DNA of 64,000 nucleotides from assembly GCF_013466985.1 (NCBI RefSeq), contig NZ_CP059164.1:2489001-2553000 (forward strand). Reading direction: 5' to 3'. Below the pieces are notes generated by a model, which worked only from the letters and a program-made list of their open reading frames with translations, was not told where the DNA came from and made no database searches. The stretch is from Nocardioides ungokensis (GTDB lineage: Bacteria; Actinomycetota; Actinomycetes; Propionibacteriales; Nocardioidaceae). The position numbers and the translations under genes are program-made. Each line of letters begins with the position of its first letter. Within the stretch, counting starts at the first letter, position 1. Shown here one piece after another: positions 1 to 9,338 of the stretch.

Positions 1-1
1 C

Positions 2-928
2 TCCGCCCACCGGCTCGGCTTCAGCTCGCGGCTGATCGACGCGGCCGGCGTCTTCATCCGCACCGACGCGGCGACCGTGGGCGCTCCGATCCTCCTCGAC
101 GACGACCACGGGCTCGTCGCGATCCACGGCATTCCCTACCTCGACCCCGACGCGGTCCGCGAGCCGTGGCGGCTCTCGGGCCGCTCCCACGAGGCAGCGC
201 TGGGCGAGGCCATGCGCAGGGTGCGCTCGGACACGGCGCGACGCGGTCCGGGAGTGCGGACCGTGGTGCTGGCGCACGCCTTCGTGGCCGGTGGCGCCGC
301 CGAGGTCGAGCCGAGCGACTCCGAGCGCGACATCAGCGTCGGCGGCGTCTCCATCGTGCCGACGTCCGTCTTCGACGGGGTCGACTACGTCGCCCTCGGG
401 CACCTCCACGGGCGGCACACGCTCACACCGCGCGTGCGCTACAGCGGCTCCCCGCTCGCCTACTCCTTCTCCGAGGCCAGCCACCGCAAGGGGTCCTGGC
501 TGGTCGACCTGGGCCGCGACGGCGCGGTGTCCGCGGAGTTCGTCGACGCCCCGGTGCCCCGGCCGCTGGCCCGGCTCCGGGGCACCCTCGAGGAGCTGCT
601 CGCCGACCCTGCCCTGGCCGCCCACGAGGGCGCGTGGGTGCAGGCGGTCCTCACCGACGACCTCAGGCCGCAGCAGGCCATGGACCGGCTCCGGGCGAGG
701 TTCCCCCACACCCTGGTGCTCGGCTTCGAGCCCGCCTCCGGCGGCCTCACCGCGGCCCCGGCCGCCCGCCTCCAGGGCCGCAGCGAGTACGACATCGCCC
801 TCGACTTCGTCGCCGAGATGCGCGGAGCCCCGGCGACCGATGCCGAGGCGCGCCTGCTGCGCGACGCCTTCGACGCCTGCTGCGAGGACGCCGACTTCGA
901 CGTGCTGGTCTCCGGGGCCGGTGGCTGA
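2..928 (+). CDS. sbcD: Exonuclease SbcD, C-terminal part (5' end outside window)
   Basis: Nuclease subunit of the SbcCD (Mre11-Rad50-like) complex, which cuts DNA hairpins and processes double-strand ends. The reading frame is open from the window edge, so the gene starts upstream. Near residue 115 of the visible part lies the metallophosphatase motif GHLHGRH, and the AHAF stretch upstream fits the phosphoesterase core. The C-terminal third is the capping region. Its TGA overlaps the ATG of sbcC (TGATG), so the two are translationally coupled, as usual for this pair. Identification is secure; only the 5' end is missing. Confidence 0.93.
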   Translation, partial: SAHRLGFSSRLIDAAGVFIRTDAATVGAPILLDDDHGLVAIHGIPYLDPDAVREPWRLSGRSHEAALGEAMRRVRSDTARRGPGVRTVVLAHAFVAGGAAEVEPSDSERDISVGGVSIVPTSVFDGVDYVALGHLHGRHTLTPRVRYSGSPLAYSFSEASHRKGSWLVDLGRDGAVSAEFVDAPVPRPLARLRGTLEELLADPALAAHEGAWVQAVLTDDLRPQQAMDRLRARFPHTLVLGFEPASGGLTAAPAARLQGRSEYDIALDFVAEMRGAPATDAEARLLRDAFDACCEDADFDVLVSGAGG

Positions 929-3923
929 TGCGTCTCCACCAGCTGCAGATCACCGCGTTCGGCCCCTTCGCCGACCACGTCGAGGTGGACCTCGACGAGC
1001 TGTCGGACGCCGGACTGTTCCTCCTCTCCGGCCCCACCGGCGCCGGCAAGACCAGCATCCTCGACGCGGTGTGCTTCGCCCTGTACGGCGACGTCCCCGG
1101 CGACCGCGCGGCCGCCAAGAGGCTGCGCAGCGACCAGGCCGCCCCCGGGGTCGCTCCCGAGGTCACCCTGGAGGCGACGCTGGCCGGACGCCGGTTCCGG
1201 ATCGTCCGATCCCCGGCGTGGGAGCGGCCGAAGAAGAGGGGCACCGGCACGACCAGCCAGCAGGCGTCGGTCACGATCTCCGAGCGGGTCGAGGGCGAGT
1301 GGGTGCCCCTGTCGAGCCGGCTCGACGAGACCGGCCACCTCGTGACGAGCCTGGTCGGGATGAACCTCACCCAGTTCACGCAGGTGGCCCTCCTGCCGCA
1401 GGGACGCTTCCAGGCCTTCCTCCGCGCCCGGTCCGAGGAGCGCCACCAGCTGCTCCAGCGGCTCTTCCGGACCGGCCGCTTCGAGGACGTCGAGCGATGG
1501 CTACGTGACCGGCGTACCGTCCTGCGACGCCGGTCCGAGGCCTGCCACCAGGCCGTGGCAGACCTCGTCAGCCGGCTCAGCGAGGCGACCGACGCCGGCC
1601 TCCCGGAATCGTGGGACATCCGTGACCTCACCGGACCGGCCGCCGACCGCACGCTGTCGTCGTGGGCGCTCGGCCTCCGTGACCAGGCGGCCGACCGGCG
1701 CCGGGCCGCCGACGCCGCCGCGGAGGTCGCGGTCACCGTCGAGGCCGAGGCCCACGCCCGGCTCGACGAGGCGCGGGGGCTCGTGGAGCGCCGGACCCGC
1801 CTCGATGCCGCCGCCGCGGAGCACGCGCGCCTGCTCGCCGACACCGACCGGGTCGAGAACGGCCGGCGGAGGCTGGACGCGGCGCGTCGCGCCTCCGGTG
1901 TGGTCCCGGTCCACCGGATGGTGCGCGCGGCCACCGAGGGCCTGGACCAGGCCGAGCGAGCGGCGACAGAGGCCTGCGCCGAGGCCGCGGCCCGCCTCGG
2001 GCTGCTGATGGTCGACCGGGACACCCTCGACGAGGCCGTCGCCGGAGCGGCTGACGCCGCGGCAGCGGTCCGCGCCGCCCTCCCCCGCCAGGACCTGCTC
2101 TCGGCGCTGCACGCGGAGATCCAGCAGGCCGAGGCACGCCGGGACGAGCTCGCGACGCGCGCGGCCGGTGTCCGCGACGAGAGGGCCGCGCTCCCCGCGC
2201 GGGTCGCGGGACTGCGCACCGCGCTGGGCGAGGCGCAGGCCGCAGCGGCCGAGCTGCCTCAGGTCAGGGCCCGGCTCGCCGAGCTCGACGGCCAGGCCGG
2301 GCGGCGGCCGAGGTCGTCACGGTGACCGTCGAGCTCGAGTCCGCCCGGGCGCAGTGGCTCGAGGTCCGGGAGGCGGCGCTGGGCCGCCACGAGCAGCTGC
2401 TGGCGCTGCGGCAGGCGCGGATCGACGGGATGGCCGCCGAGATCGCGGGGGCGCTGGCCGTGGGCGCCTGCTGCCCGGTGTGCGGCTCTGCCGACCACCC
2501 CGACAAGGCCAGCCCGCTCCCCGGCGCACCGACGCCATCGCGGAGAAGGCCGCCCAGAAGGCCCTCGACGACGCGAAGGCCGACGAGCACCTGCGCGACG
2601 TGGTGGTGCGCGACCTCTCCACCCGCCTGGCGGCCGCCGCTGTCAGGGCCGGGACGGCCACGGCCGACGAGCTCGAGGCCGACCGCCGCGCCCACGCGGA
2701 CCGGATTGCCGCGCTCGCCGCGGCCGCCGACCGCGCGCCCGCGCTCGAGATCGAGGTCGACCGCGCGCTGGCCCGTCAGGACCGCGTCGAGGCCGACCTC
2801 CGTGAGCTCGAGCTCGCCTCCACCGCGCTCGACTCGACGCTTCGGCACCGGCGCCAGGAGGCGGCGGAGCTGGGTCGAGAGCTCGACGGTCTCCTCGCCG
2901 GCACCGGCTGCCGCGATCTCCCGGCCCTCCTCGCCGCCCACCAGGCGCGTGCGGACGTCGGACGACGCGCCATCCGGGCCCTCGACGCGCTCGCGTCCGC
3001 GCGAGTCGGCGCTCGTCGACGCCACGACGGCGCTCGACTCCGCCGTGCAGGACGCCGGGTTCGGCTCTGTCGACGAGGCCGTCGCCGGCGCAGCACCGGC
3101 CGCCGAGGTCGAGGCCCTGGCGCGGCGGCTGGCCGAGCACGACCGGCGGCTGGCCGCGGTCGCCGCCGTGCTCGAGGAGCCGGGGGCCGAGGAGCTCGCC
3201 CGGGTGCCGCTGCCCGACGTGACCGGGCTGGCAGCCGACCGCAGCCGGGCCCTGGCCGCGCTCGGTGACGCCCGGGCCACCGCCAGCCTGTGGACCTCGC
3301 GCCACGACCGGCTCGAGGGACTGCGCCAGCGTCTCGACGCGGCGCTCGCCGAGTGGGCCCCGGTGCTGGAGTCCCAGGCCCTGGTCACCCGGCTCTCCTC
3401 GTTCGCCGAGGGCAAGTCGGCCGACAACCGCCTGCAGATGCGCCTGTCCGCCTACGTCCTGGCCTACCGCCTCTCACAGGTGGTCGCCGCCGCCAACGAG
3501 CGCCTCGCCAGGATGAGCGACCGGCGCTACTCGCTCGAGCACACCGCGCAGAAGGGCGCCGGCGAGACCAGGGGCGGGCTCAGCCTCCTCGTGCGCGACG
3601 ACTGGTCCGGTGACACCCGCGACCCCGCCACGCTGTCCGGCGGCGAGACCTTCGTGGTGTCGCTGGCGCTCGCGCTCGGTCTCGCCGACGTGATCACCCA
3701 GGAGGCCGGCGGCGCCGACCTCGACACGCTCTTCGTCGACGAGGGGTTCGGCTCTCTCGACGCCGACACCCTCGACGACGTGATGGACACCCTCGACGGG
3801 CTGCGCGACGGCGGTCGCGTGGTCGGCGTCGTGAGCCACGTCAGCGAGATGCGCGACCGGATCCCGACGCAGCTGGTCGTGACCAAGTCCCGGCAGGGCT
3901 CGACGGTGTCGGTGTCCCGGTGA
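928..3923 (+). CDS. sbcC: ATPase SbcC (Rad50-like), broken by three frameshifts
   Basis: SMC-like ATPase partner of SbcD. The N-terminus has the Walker A motif GPTGAGKTS about 40 residues in. Long coiled-coil stretches follow, then a zinc hook CPVC near 2475. The C-terminus has the ABC signature LSGGE and Walker B ending DEGFGSLD near 3740. The frame changes three times: near 2300, near 2530 (a base is missing just after the codons for PGAP) and near 3000. On each side the protein reads as normal SbcC, and all domains are present at full length (about 1000 aa), so the breaks are probably base-calling errors. Followed after 14 bp by a convergent gene. Confidence 0.88.
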
Positions 3924-3937
3924 CCGGCGCGTGAGCC

Positions 3938-4261
3938 TCAGCCACCCAGGATGATCACCCGGGCCACGAGCCCGTCCCGCACCCGGTAGGCCACGACGTA
4001 CCCCCGCTCCACGCCGCCGGTGCGCACCACCTCGTGGTCCACGACCCAGTCGTGCTCGCGCATCCGCTGGCGGATGTCCGCGTGCGCGTCGGGGTGGGTG
4101 ACGAAGAGCCGGGCGTAGCGCTCGCGCATCTCGGCGTGGCCCGCCATCAGCACCTGCCCGTCACCGTCGACGATCTCGGCGTCGGTCGTGTAGCAGGCGA
4201 CGAAGCCGTCGACGTCGTGGGCGTTGTAGGCGGCGACCTGGCCCAGGACCGGGTCGTCCAT
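3938..4261 (-). CDS. SnoaL-like / NTF2-fold protein, 107 aa
   Basis: Small single-domain protein of the NTF2-like superfamily (SnoaL-type polyketide cyclase or steroid-isomerase-like fold). Typical features are the start MDDPVLGQVAAYNAHD, an acidic YTTDAEIVDGDG segment and a C-terminal beta strand ending in GG. The ATG at 4261 was chosen because the family fold begins there; the open frame extends further only as low-complexity shadow. It lies 8 bp downstream of the lipoprotein gene, so the two are probably cotranscribed. The substrate cannot be predicted from the sequence. Confidence 0.8.
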   Translation of the reverse strand: MDDPVLGQVAAYNAHDVDGFVACYTTDAEIVDGDGQVLMAGHAEMRERYARLFVTHPDAHADIRQRMREHDWVVDHEVVRTGGVERGYVVAYRVRDGLVARVIILGG

Positions 4262-4269
4262 CCCGCTCG

Positions 4270-5126
4270 TCACCTCAGCCCCACGGTGGGGACACCCGGC
4301 ACGTCCAGCCACGAGAGGGCGGCGCGGCTGCGGTTCACCCAGGCGTCGGCGCGGGCCACGGCCGTCCCCCAGGCGGTCGGCGTGGCGCCACGCAGGCTGA
4401 GGAGCTTGTCGGCGTGGCTCCAGTCCGCCGCGCACGGCGTGGCCGAGGCGCTCCAGGTCAGCTCGAGCGCCCCGAGGCCGTCCCCGGCCGGCGTCGCGTC
4501 GGCTGCCGCGGTCTGGAAGAAGTGGTACGCCGTGAGCGCGCAGCTGATCAGCGCCTGCCCGCGCGGAGCATTCCCCACGACTGCTGCCTGCGGGGTGTCC
4601 CGACCGTGTGCCGCCAGCGCCTGGAATCCTGCCTCGAGGCTGGCCCACGCCACGCTCCACTCCCGGTTCGGGTGCCAGGTCACCTGGCCGGGCCGGGCCC
4701 ACACGAGCACCGCGCTGCCGGGCAGGAGCAGGGCGGGCGGCACGGCGACCCTGGACCGCAGCCACGCCACCTGGGCGTCGTGCTCGACGAGACGGCTCGG
4801 GTGACCGGGCGCGACCGTGCTCCAGACCGTGCCGCCTTCGTTGACGAGCAGCACCGGGCCACGACGTACGTCGCTGGTGCAGGCGTGGAGACCGCGTAGC
4901 GGCGGCGCGCCGGCGGGATCCTGCGGGTCATGTGCAGGTGCTTCGGATACTCCGGTGGGCAGACCCCCGCGCGATGGCCCGTCAGGTCGGCCGCGACCGG
5001 CTGGCCGATCCCGCTGCAACCGCCGAGGATCGTCGACGCCAGCACCAGGGCGACCGCGACGGACACCACCCACCCGGTGCCCCGGGCGACCCGAGCGACA
5101 CGGTCGCGTGCCGGGCCAACGCCCAT
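4270..5126 (-). CDS. Putative lipoprotein, one frameshift
   Basis: Starts at the ATG at 5126, preceded by a GGGGAGGGCGG ribosome site. The N-terminus has a hydrophobic stretch ending in the lipobox-like LGGC, so the mature protein should be lipid-anchored outside the membrane. The signal-peptide half and the larger C-terminal half (stop at 4270) lie in different frames. The switch is near 4905-4915 within a CG-rich repeat, where one indel restores a protein of about 285 aa. The C-terminal half has no motif I recognise. It is divergent from tldD and upstream of the SnoaL-like gene. Confidence 0.6.
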
Positions 5127-5254
5127 CCGCCCTCCCCTGGGTATGCGGCCCCCGACTTCGAGTCTCGGCACCCCGTGGGCCCGTGTCGTCACCAGAGTTG
5201 GGCAACGCCCCGACGGGCCCCGCGGATGGCCGGAGAACGGGTGGCTGTGTCCGA

Positions 5255-5260
5255 TAGGTT
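5255..5260 (+). promoter_or_regulatory. Candidate -10 element (TAGGTT) for a leaderless tldD transcript
   Basis: TAGGTT fits the actinobacterial TANNNT -10 consensus and ends 7 bases before the ATG at 5268. Transcription would start at or next to the start codon, giving a leaderless mRNA. No convincing ribosome site precedes this ATG. The assignment rests on motif and spacing only. Confidence 0.4.
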
Positions 5261-5267
5261 CGCCGGC

Positions 5268-6806
5268 ATGAGCGCTCCGGGACTCGACCCGACCTTCACC
5301 GCACTCCCCTACCGCAGCCTCGGCGACGCCGCCCTCGGCCGGGCCCGTGAGCTCGGGGTCACGCACGCGGACTTCCGCTTCGAGCGGGTGCGCTACCAGC
5401 ACCTCGGTGTCCGGGACGGGGTGCTCCAGGGGGCGAGCGACCACGAGGACCTCGGCTTCGCCGTCCGCGTGATCCACCGGGGCGCCTGGGGTTTCGCCGC
5501 CGGAGTCGTCCTCACCACCGACGAGGCCGTCCGGGTGGCCGAGCGGGCCGTGGCCGTCGCGGTGGTCGCCGCCGGGATGACCACCACCCCCGTCGAGATC
5601 GCGCCGGAGCCCGTGCACGACGACGTCAGCTGGGTGTCGTCGTACGCCGTGAACCCGCTCGACGTGCCCGTCGCGGAGAAGGCCGCTGTGCTCATCGACT
5701 GGACCGAGCGGCTGCGCACCGGGGCGGCGGTCGACCATGCGTCGGCCGACCTGCAGCAGGTGCAGGAGAACAAGTACTACGCCGACCTCGCCGGCACGCG
5801 CACCACCCAGCAGCGGGTCCGCCTCCAGCCCGGGTTCGAGGCGATGGGGGCCGGCGCCGACACGGTCGACTCGATGGCCTCCATCGCTCCGCCGGTGGGT
5901 CGCGGCTGGGAGTACGTCGTCGGCGGGGCCGGCTCCGGCAGCTGGGACTGGGACGACGAGATCGAGCAGGTCCCCGAGCTCCTCGCCGAGAAGCTCAAGG
6001 CGCCGAGCATCGAGGCCGACGCCTACGACCTGGTGATCCACCCCTCCAACCTCTGGCTGACCATCCACGAGTCCATCGGCCACGCGACCGAGCTGGACCG
6101 AGCGCTGGGCTACGAGGCCAACTACGCGGGGACGTCGTTCGCGACGTACGACAAGCTGGGCACCCTGCAGTACGGCTCCCCCGTGATGAACGTGACCGGG
6201 GACCGCACCGTCGAGCACGGGCTGGCCACCATCGGCTACGACGACGAGGGGGTGCAGACCCAGTCGTGGGACATCGTCCGCGACGGGGTCCTGGTGGGCT
6301 ACCAGCTGGACCGCGCCATGGCCCACATGAAGCCGGAGCTCAGTCCCGGGCAGCCGGGTGGACGCTCCAACGGCTGTGCCTACGCCGACTCCCCCGGCCA
6401 CATCCCCATCCAGCGGATGGCCAACGTCTCGCTGCTGCCGGCGCCCGACGGGCCGAGCACCGAGGAGCTGATCGGCCGGGTGGAGCGTGGGATCTACATC
6501 GTGGGCGACAAGAGCTGGTCGATCGACATGCAGCGCTTCAACTTCCAGTTCACCGGACAGCGGTTCTACAAGATCGCCGACGGCGAGCTGGTCGGCCAGG
6601 TGCGAGACGTCGCCTACCAGGCCACCACCACCGACTTCTGGGGCTCGATGGAGGCCGTGGGCGGCCCCGACACGTGGCTGCTGGGCGGCGCGTTCAACTG
6701 CGGCAAGGCCCAGCCCGGGCAGGTGGCCAGCGTGAGCCACGGCTGCCCCACCGCGCTCTTCCGCGGCGTCAACATCCTCAACACCACCGACGAGGCAGGC
6801 CAGTGA
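5268..6806 (+). CDS. tldD: Metalloprotease TldD
   Basis: Modulator-of-gyrase (U62) family peptidase subunit. With TldE it forms a heteromeric protease that degrades unfolded peptides and, in other bacteria, matures small peptide products. The metal-binding HESIGH motif is at residues 267-272, and the C-terminal beta-rich domain is complete. Length is 512 aa, normal for the family. ATG 5268 was chosen over an in-frame GTG at 5241 because of the homologous N-terminus (LDPTFTALPYRSLGDAAL) and the -10 element just upstream. Its TGA overlaps the ATG of tldE. Confidence 0.92.
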   Translation: MSAPGLDPTFTALPYRSLGDAALGRARELGVTHADFRFERVRYQHLGVRDGVLQGASDHEDLGFAVRVIHRGAWGFAAGVVLTTDEAVRVAERAVAVAVVAAGMTTTPVEIAPEPVHDDVSWVSSYAVNPLDVPVAEKAAVLIDWTERLRTGAAVDHASADLQQVQENKYYADLAGTRTTQQRVRLQPGFEAMGAGADTVDSMASIAPPVGRGWEYVVGGAGSGSWDWDDEIEQVPELLAEKLKAPSIEADAYDLVIHPSNLWLTIHESIGHATELDRALGYEANYAGTSFATYDKLGTLQYGSPVMNVTGDRTVEHGLATIGYDDEGVQTQSWDIVRDGVLVGYQLDRAMAHMKPELSPGQPGGRSNGCAYADSPGHIPIQRMANVSLLPAPDGPSTEELIGRVERGIYIVGDKSWSIDMQRFNFQFTGQRFYKIADGELVGQVRDVAYQATTTDFWGSMEAVGGPDTWLLGGAFNCGKAQPGQVASVSHGCPTALFRGVNILNTTDEAGQ

Positions 6807-8212
6807 TGACCACCCCGCAGACCGGCTCCTGGACCCCGCAGTCCCTCGTCGAGCACGCCCTGGCCACCACGCTCGCGGACGACGCCGTCGTGATCGTCCG
6901 GGACTCGACCAGCGCCAACCTGCGCTGGGCCAACAACACCCTGACCACCAACGGCGTGATGCACGGCATCACGGTCACCGTCGTCTCGTTCGTGCGCAGG
7001 GCCGACGGGGTCGCCACCGGGTCGGTGACCGGCACCGCCAGCACGCAGGCCCAGGTGACCGCGCTCGTCGAGGCGGCCGACGCCGCCGCCCGGGCCGGGT
7101 CGGCGGCGGAGGACGCCAACGACCTGGTCACCGGCACCGCAGCGGCGGACTGGGACGACGAGCCCGGTGCCACCGACATCCACGTCTACGACCGCTTCGC
7201 GCCCGCCCTGGGCGAGGCGTTCGGCCGAGCCTCGACGGGCGGCCGCGTGCTCTACGGGTTCGTCAACCACGAGGTGGTCACGACGTACGTCGGCTCCAGC
7301 ACCGGTCTGCGCCTGCGCCATGTCCAGCCGACCGGCCACTTCGCCTGCACCGGCAAGACCGCGGACCTCGCGCAGAGCGCCTGGGTCGGGGGCGCCACCC
7401 GCGACTTCGCCGACGTCGACGCGCTCGCGATGGAGGAGTCGGTGTCGCAGCGGCTCGGCTGGGGCAAGCGCCGCATCGACCTCCCTGCCGGCCGCTACGA
7501 CACGATCCTGCCCCCCGCGGCCGTCGCCGACCTGATGATCGATGCCTACTGGTACGCCGGTGCCCGCGTCGCCTGGGAGGGCCAGTCGGTCTACAGCAGG
7601 CGTGGGGGCGGCACCCGGATCGGCGAGGCGATCGCCTCACCCGGCGTCAACCTCTTCTCCGACCCGGCGTACGACGGGCTGGAGTGTGCGCCGTTCGCGG
7701 TGGCTGCGTCGTCGGGCAACGAGAGCTCGGTCTTCGACAACGGCCTGCCGCTCGGACGCACCGACTGGATCCGCGACGGCCGGCTGACCTCGCTGCTGCA
7801 GACCCGCCACTCCGCTGCCATGACGGGGCAGCCGGTCACTCCGCCGATCGACAACCTGGTCCTCACCGTGGACGGCGCGACGGGCGGCATCGACGACGTC
7901 GTCGCCGGCACCGAGCGCGGCCTCCTGCTGACCTGCCTGTGGTACATCCGCGTCGTCGACCAGCAGTCGCTGCTGCTGACCGGGCTCACCCGCGACGGCG
8001 TCTACCTCGTCGAGGACGGCGAGATCACCGGCGCGGTGAACAACTTCCGCTTCAACGAGAGCCCGGTCGACCTGCTGCGCCGCTTCACCCACGCCTCGGC
8101 GACGGCCCCGAGCTTCAGCCGGGAGTGGGGCGACGACTACTTCTCGCGCACCGCCACCCCGGCGCTCCGCGTCCCGGACTTCAACATGTCGAGCGTCTCC
8201 CAGGCGATGTGA
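6806..8212 (+). CDS. tldE: TldE/PmbA family protein, partner of TldD
   Basis: Non-catalytic partner of TldD, lacking the HExxxH motif. The whole 468-aa PmbA_TldD fold is present. The N-terminal half has the segment RDSTSANLRWANN; the C-terminal half has DNGLPLGRTDWIRDG and ends near NNFRFNESPVDLLRR. Translation is coupled to tldD through the TGATG overlap at 6804-6808. The intact frame and order match the usual tldD-tldE operon. Confidence 0.9.
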   Translation: MTTPQTGSWTPQSLVEHALATTLADDAVVIVRDSTSANLRWANNTLTTNGVMHGITVTVVSFVRRADGVATGSVTGTASTQAQVTALVEAADAAARAGSAAEDANDLVTGTAAADWDDEPGATDIHVYDRFAPALGEAFGRASTGGRVLYGFVNHEVVTTYVGSSTGLRLRHVQPTGHFACTGKTADLAQSAWVGGATRDFADVDALAMEESVSQRLGWGKRRIDLPAGRYDTILPPAAVADLMIDAYWYAGARVAWEGQSVYSRRGGGTRIGEAIASPGVNLFSDPAYDGLECAPFAVAASSGNESSVFDNGLPLGRTDWIRDGRLTSLLQTRHSAAMTGQPVTPPIDNLVLTVDGATGGIDDVVAGTERGLLLTCLWYIRVVDQQSLLLTGLTRDGVYLVEDGEITGAVNNFRFNESPVDLLRRFTHASATAPSFSREWGDDYFSRTATPALRVPDFNMSSVSQAM

Positions 8213-8240
8213 GCAGTCCCCCGGAGGCGGGCGCCGAGGA

Positions 8241-8603
8241 TCAGCCGGCGTAGTACGCCAGCACGTTCTGAGCCGCGAACACCACCGGGATGCCCCAGGC
8301 CACCACGAGCGGGATGAGGGCGGCGCCCACGCCGCGTCGTCGCGCCCGCACCGCGAAGTGCGTCGTGACCAGCGCCGGTATGGCGAAGACGAGCAGTGCC
8401 GGATATCCCGCCGCCAGGGCCAGCCAGCCCGGCGCCTTGTCCTGCTCGTAGGAGGAGTACCCGTAGGCGCTGGCGAGTCCCTCCCCGACGGCGATCGCGG
8501 CTGCTCCCGACACCAGGAACAGCAGCAGCGACCACCAGGCCAGGTGGTAGTCCCTGCGCGCCTGGGAGCGCTCCTCGACGTGTCCCGCCGTCATCACACC
8601 CAT
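8241..8603 (-). CDS. Small integral membrane protein, three predicted helices
   Basis: 120-aa protein from ATG 8603; a second ATG three codons in is also possible. Three hydrophobic segments are visible, around residues 25-45, 63-83 and 95-113, with a short basic loop (VRARRRG) between the last two. No catalytic motif or known family is recognised. It is convergent with tldE and divergent from the secreted-protein gene at 8758. The frame is intact with normal codon use. Confidence 0.65.
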   Translation of the reverse strand: MGVMTAGHVEERSQARRDYHLAWWSLLLFLVSGAAAIAVGEGLASAYGYSSYEQDKAPGWLALAAGYPALLVFAIPALVTTHFAVRARRRGVGAALIPLVVAWGIPVVFAAQNVLAYYAG

Positions 8604-8757
8604 GCGCCGAGCCTTCCTCCCGGTCGGTCGCCCCGGCAGAGACGAAGGACCGTACCCCCGGGGACCTCTGGTCTGGACCGGGCCGGTGAACGCAACCGGG
8701 CTCGCTCCCCGGGCGTAGTCCCGTCGTTCACAACCACGAGGAACCAGGAGCACCACC

Positions 8758-9278
8758 ATGCGCAGCACCCAGCTCACCGCCGGCGCCCTGGCCGCGACCG
8801 CGACCTACGCCCTCATCGGGCTGGGACTCGCGTCACCGGCCGGCGCCGCCACCACGACGCACGAGGTCGGCAACGTCATCGAGTGCACGGCGACGATCAA
8901 GGGCCGTGCGGTCTACGCCAGCCTCTACGAGAACAACCTGCACGGCAACGTGATCCAGGTCGTCATCGGGAAGGGCGACAACCAGGTCGGCGGCTCGCGC
9001 CAGGTCGCCGGCGGTTTCATCGACCACAAGCAGGTCCACGGCAGCATCGTCGTGGAGGCAGGCGCGCCGTCATCGACGGCCACGCCTCCCGCAGGGTGAA
9101 GCGGACGCCGGTCCACGAGGAGTACGACGACGCGGGTGAGCACATCACCGTCGACGGCTACCACCGCAAGCTCGCCAAGGACCTGACGCTCACCTGGCGC
9201 CACCGGACCGTGCAGTTGTCCTGCGACAACGCGTTCTTCTACGACCTGCAGGTCACCAGGGAGCCGATCCAGGACTGA
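8758..9278 (+). CDS. Secreted small protein with Sec signal peptide, one frameshift
   Basis: Starts at ATG 8758 with AGGAG about 8 bases upstream. A clear Sec signal peptide ends in PAGAA near residue 31. The mature part has a short beta-rich domain (VIECTATIKGRAVYASLYE). The frame breaks near 9060; the rest continues in another frame to 9278 (HEEYDDAGEHITVDGYHRK and onward), restoring about 173 aa with one missing base. The function is unknown; I recall similar hypothetical proteins in related actinobacteria but cannot name a family. A terminator hairpin follows. Confidence 0.65.
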
Positions 9279-9299
9279 CCCGGCAAGGTCCCCCCGAAG

Positions 9300-9331
9300 C
9301 GACCCGGACGCCCCGACGGGCGTCCGGGTCG
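9300..9331. terminator. Bidirectional terminator hairpin
   Basis: Perfect 14-bp inverted repeat (CGACCCGGACGCCC / GGGCGTCCGGGTCG) with a 4-base loop. It sits between two converging genes, the secreted protein ending at 9278 and the CYTH/CHAD gene ending at 9339. There is no U-tract, which is common for terminators in high-GC actinobacteria. Confidence 0.8.
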
Positions 9332-9338
9332 TGGCGCG

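Noticed and set aside
4680..6740. A 686-aa open frame on the minus strand
   Set aside because: Mostly antisense to tldD. Only its last part is the true lipoprotein N-terminus.
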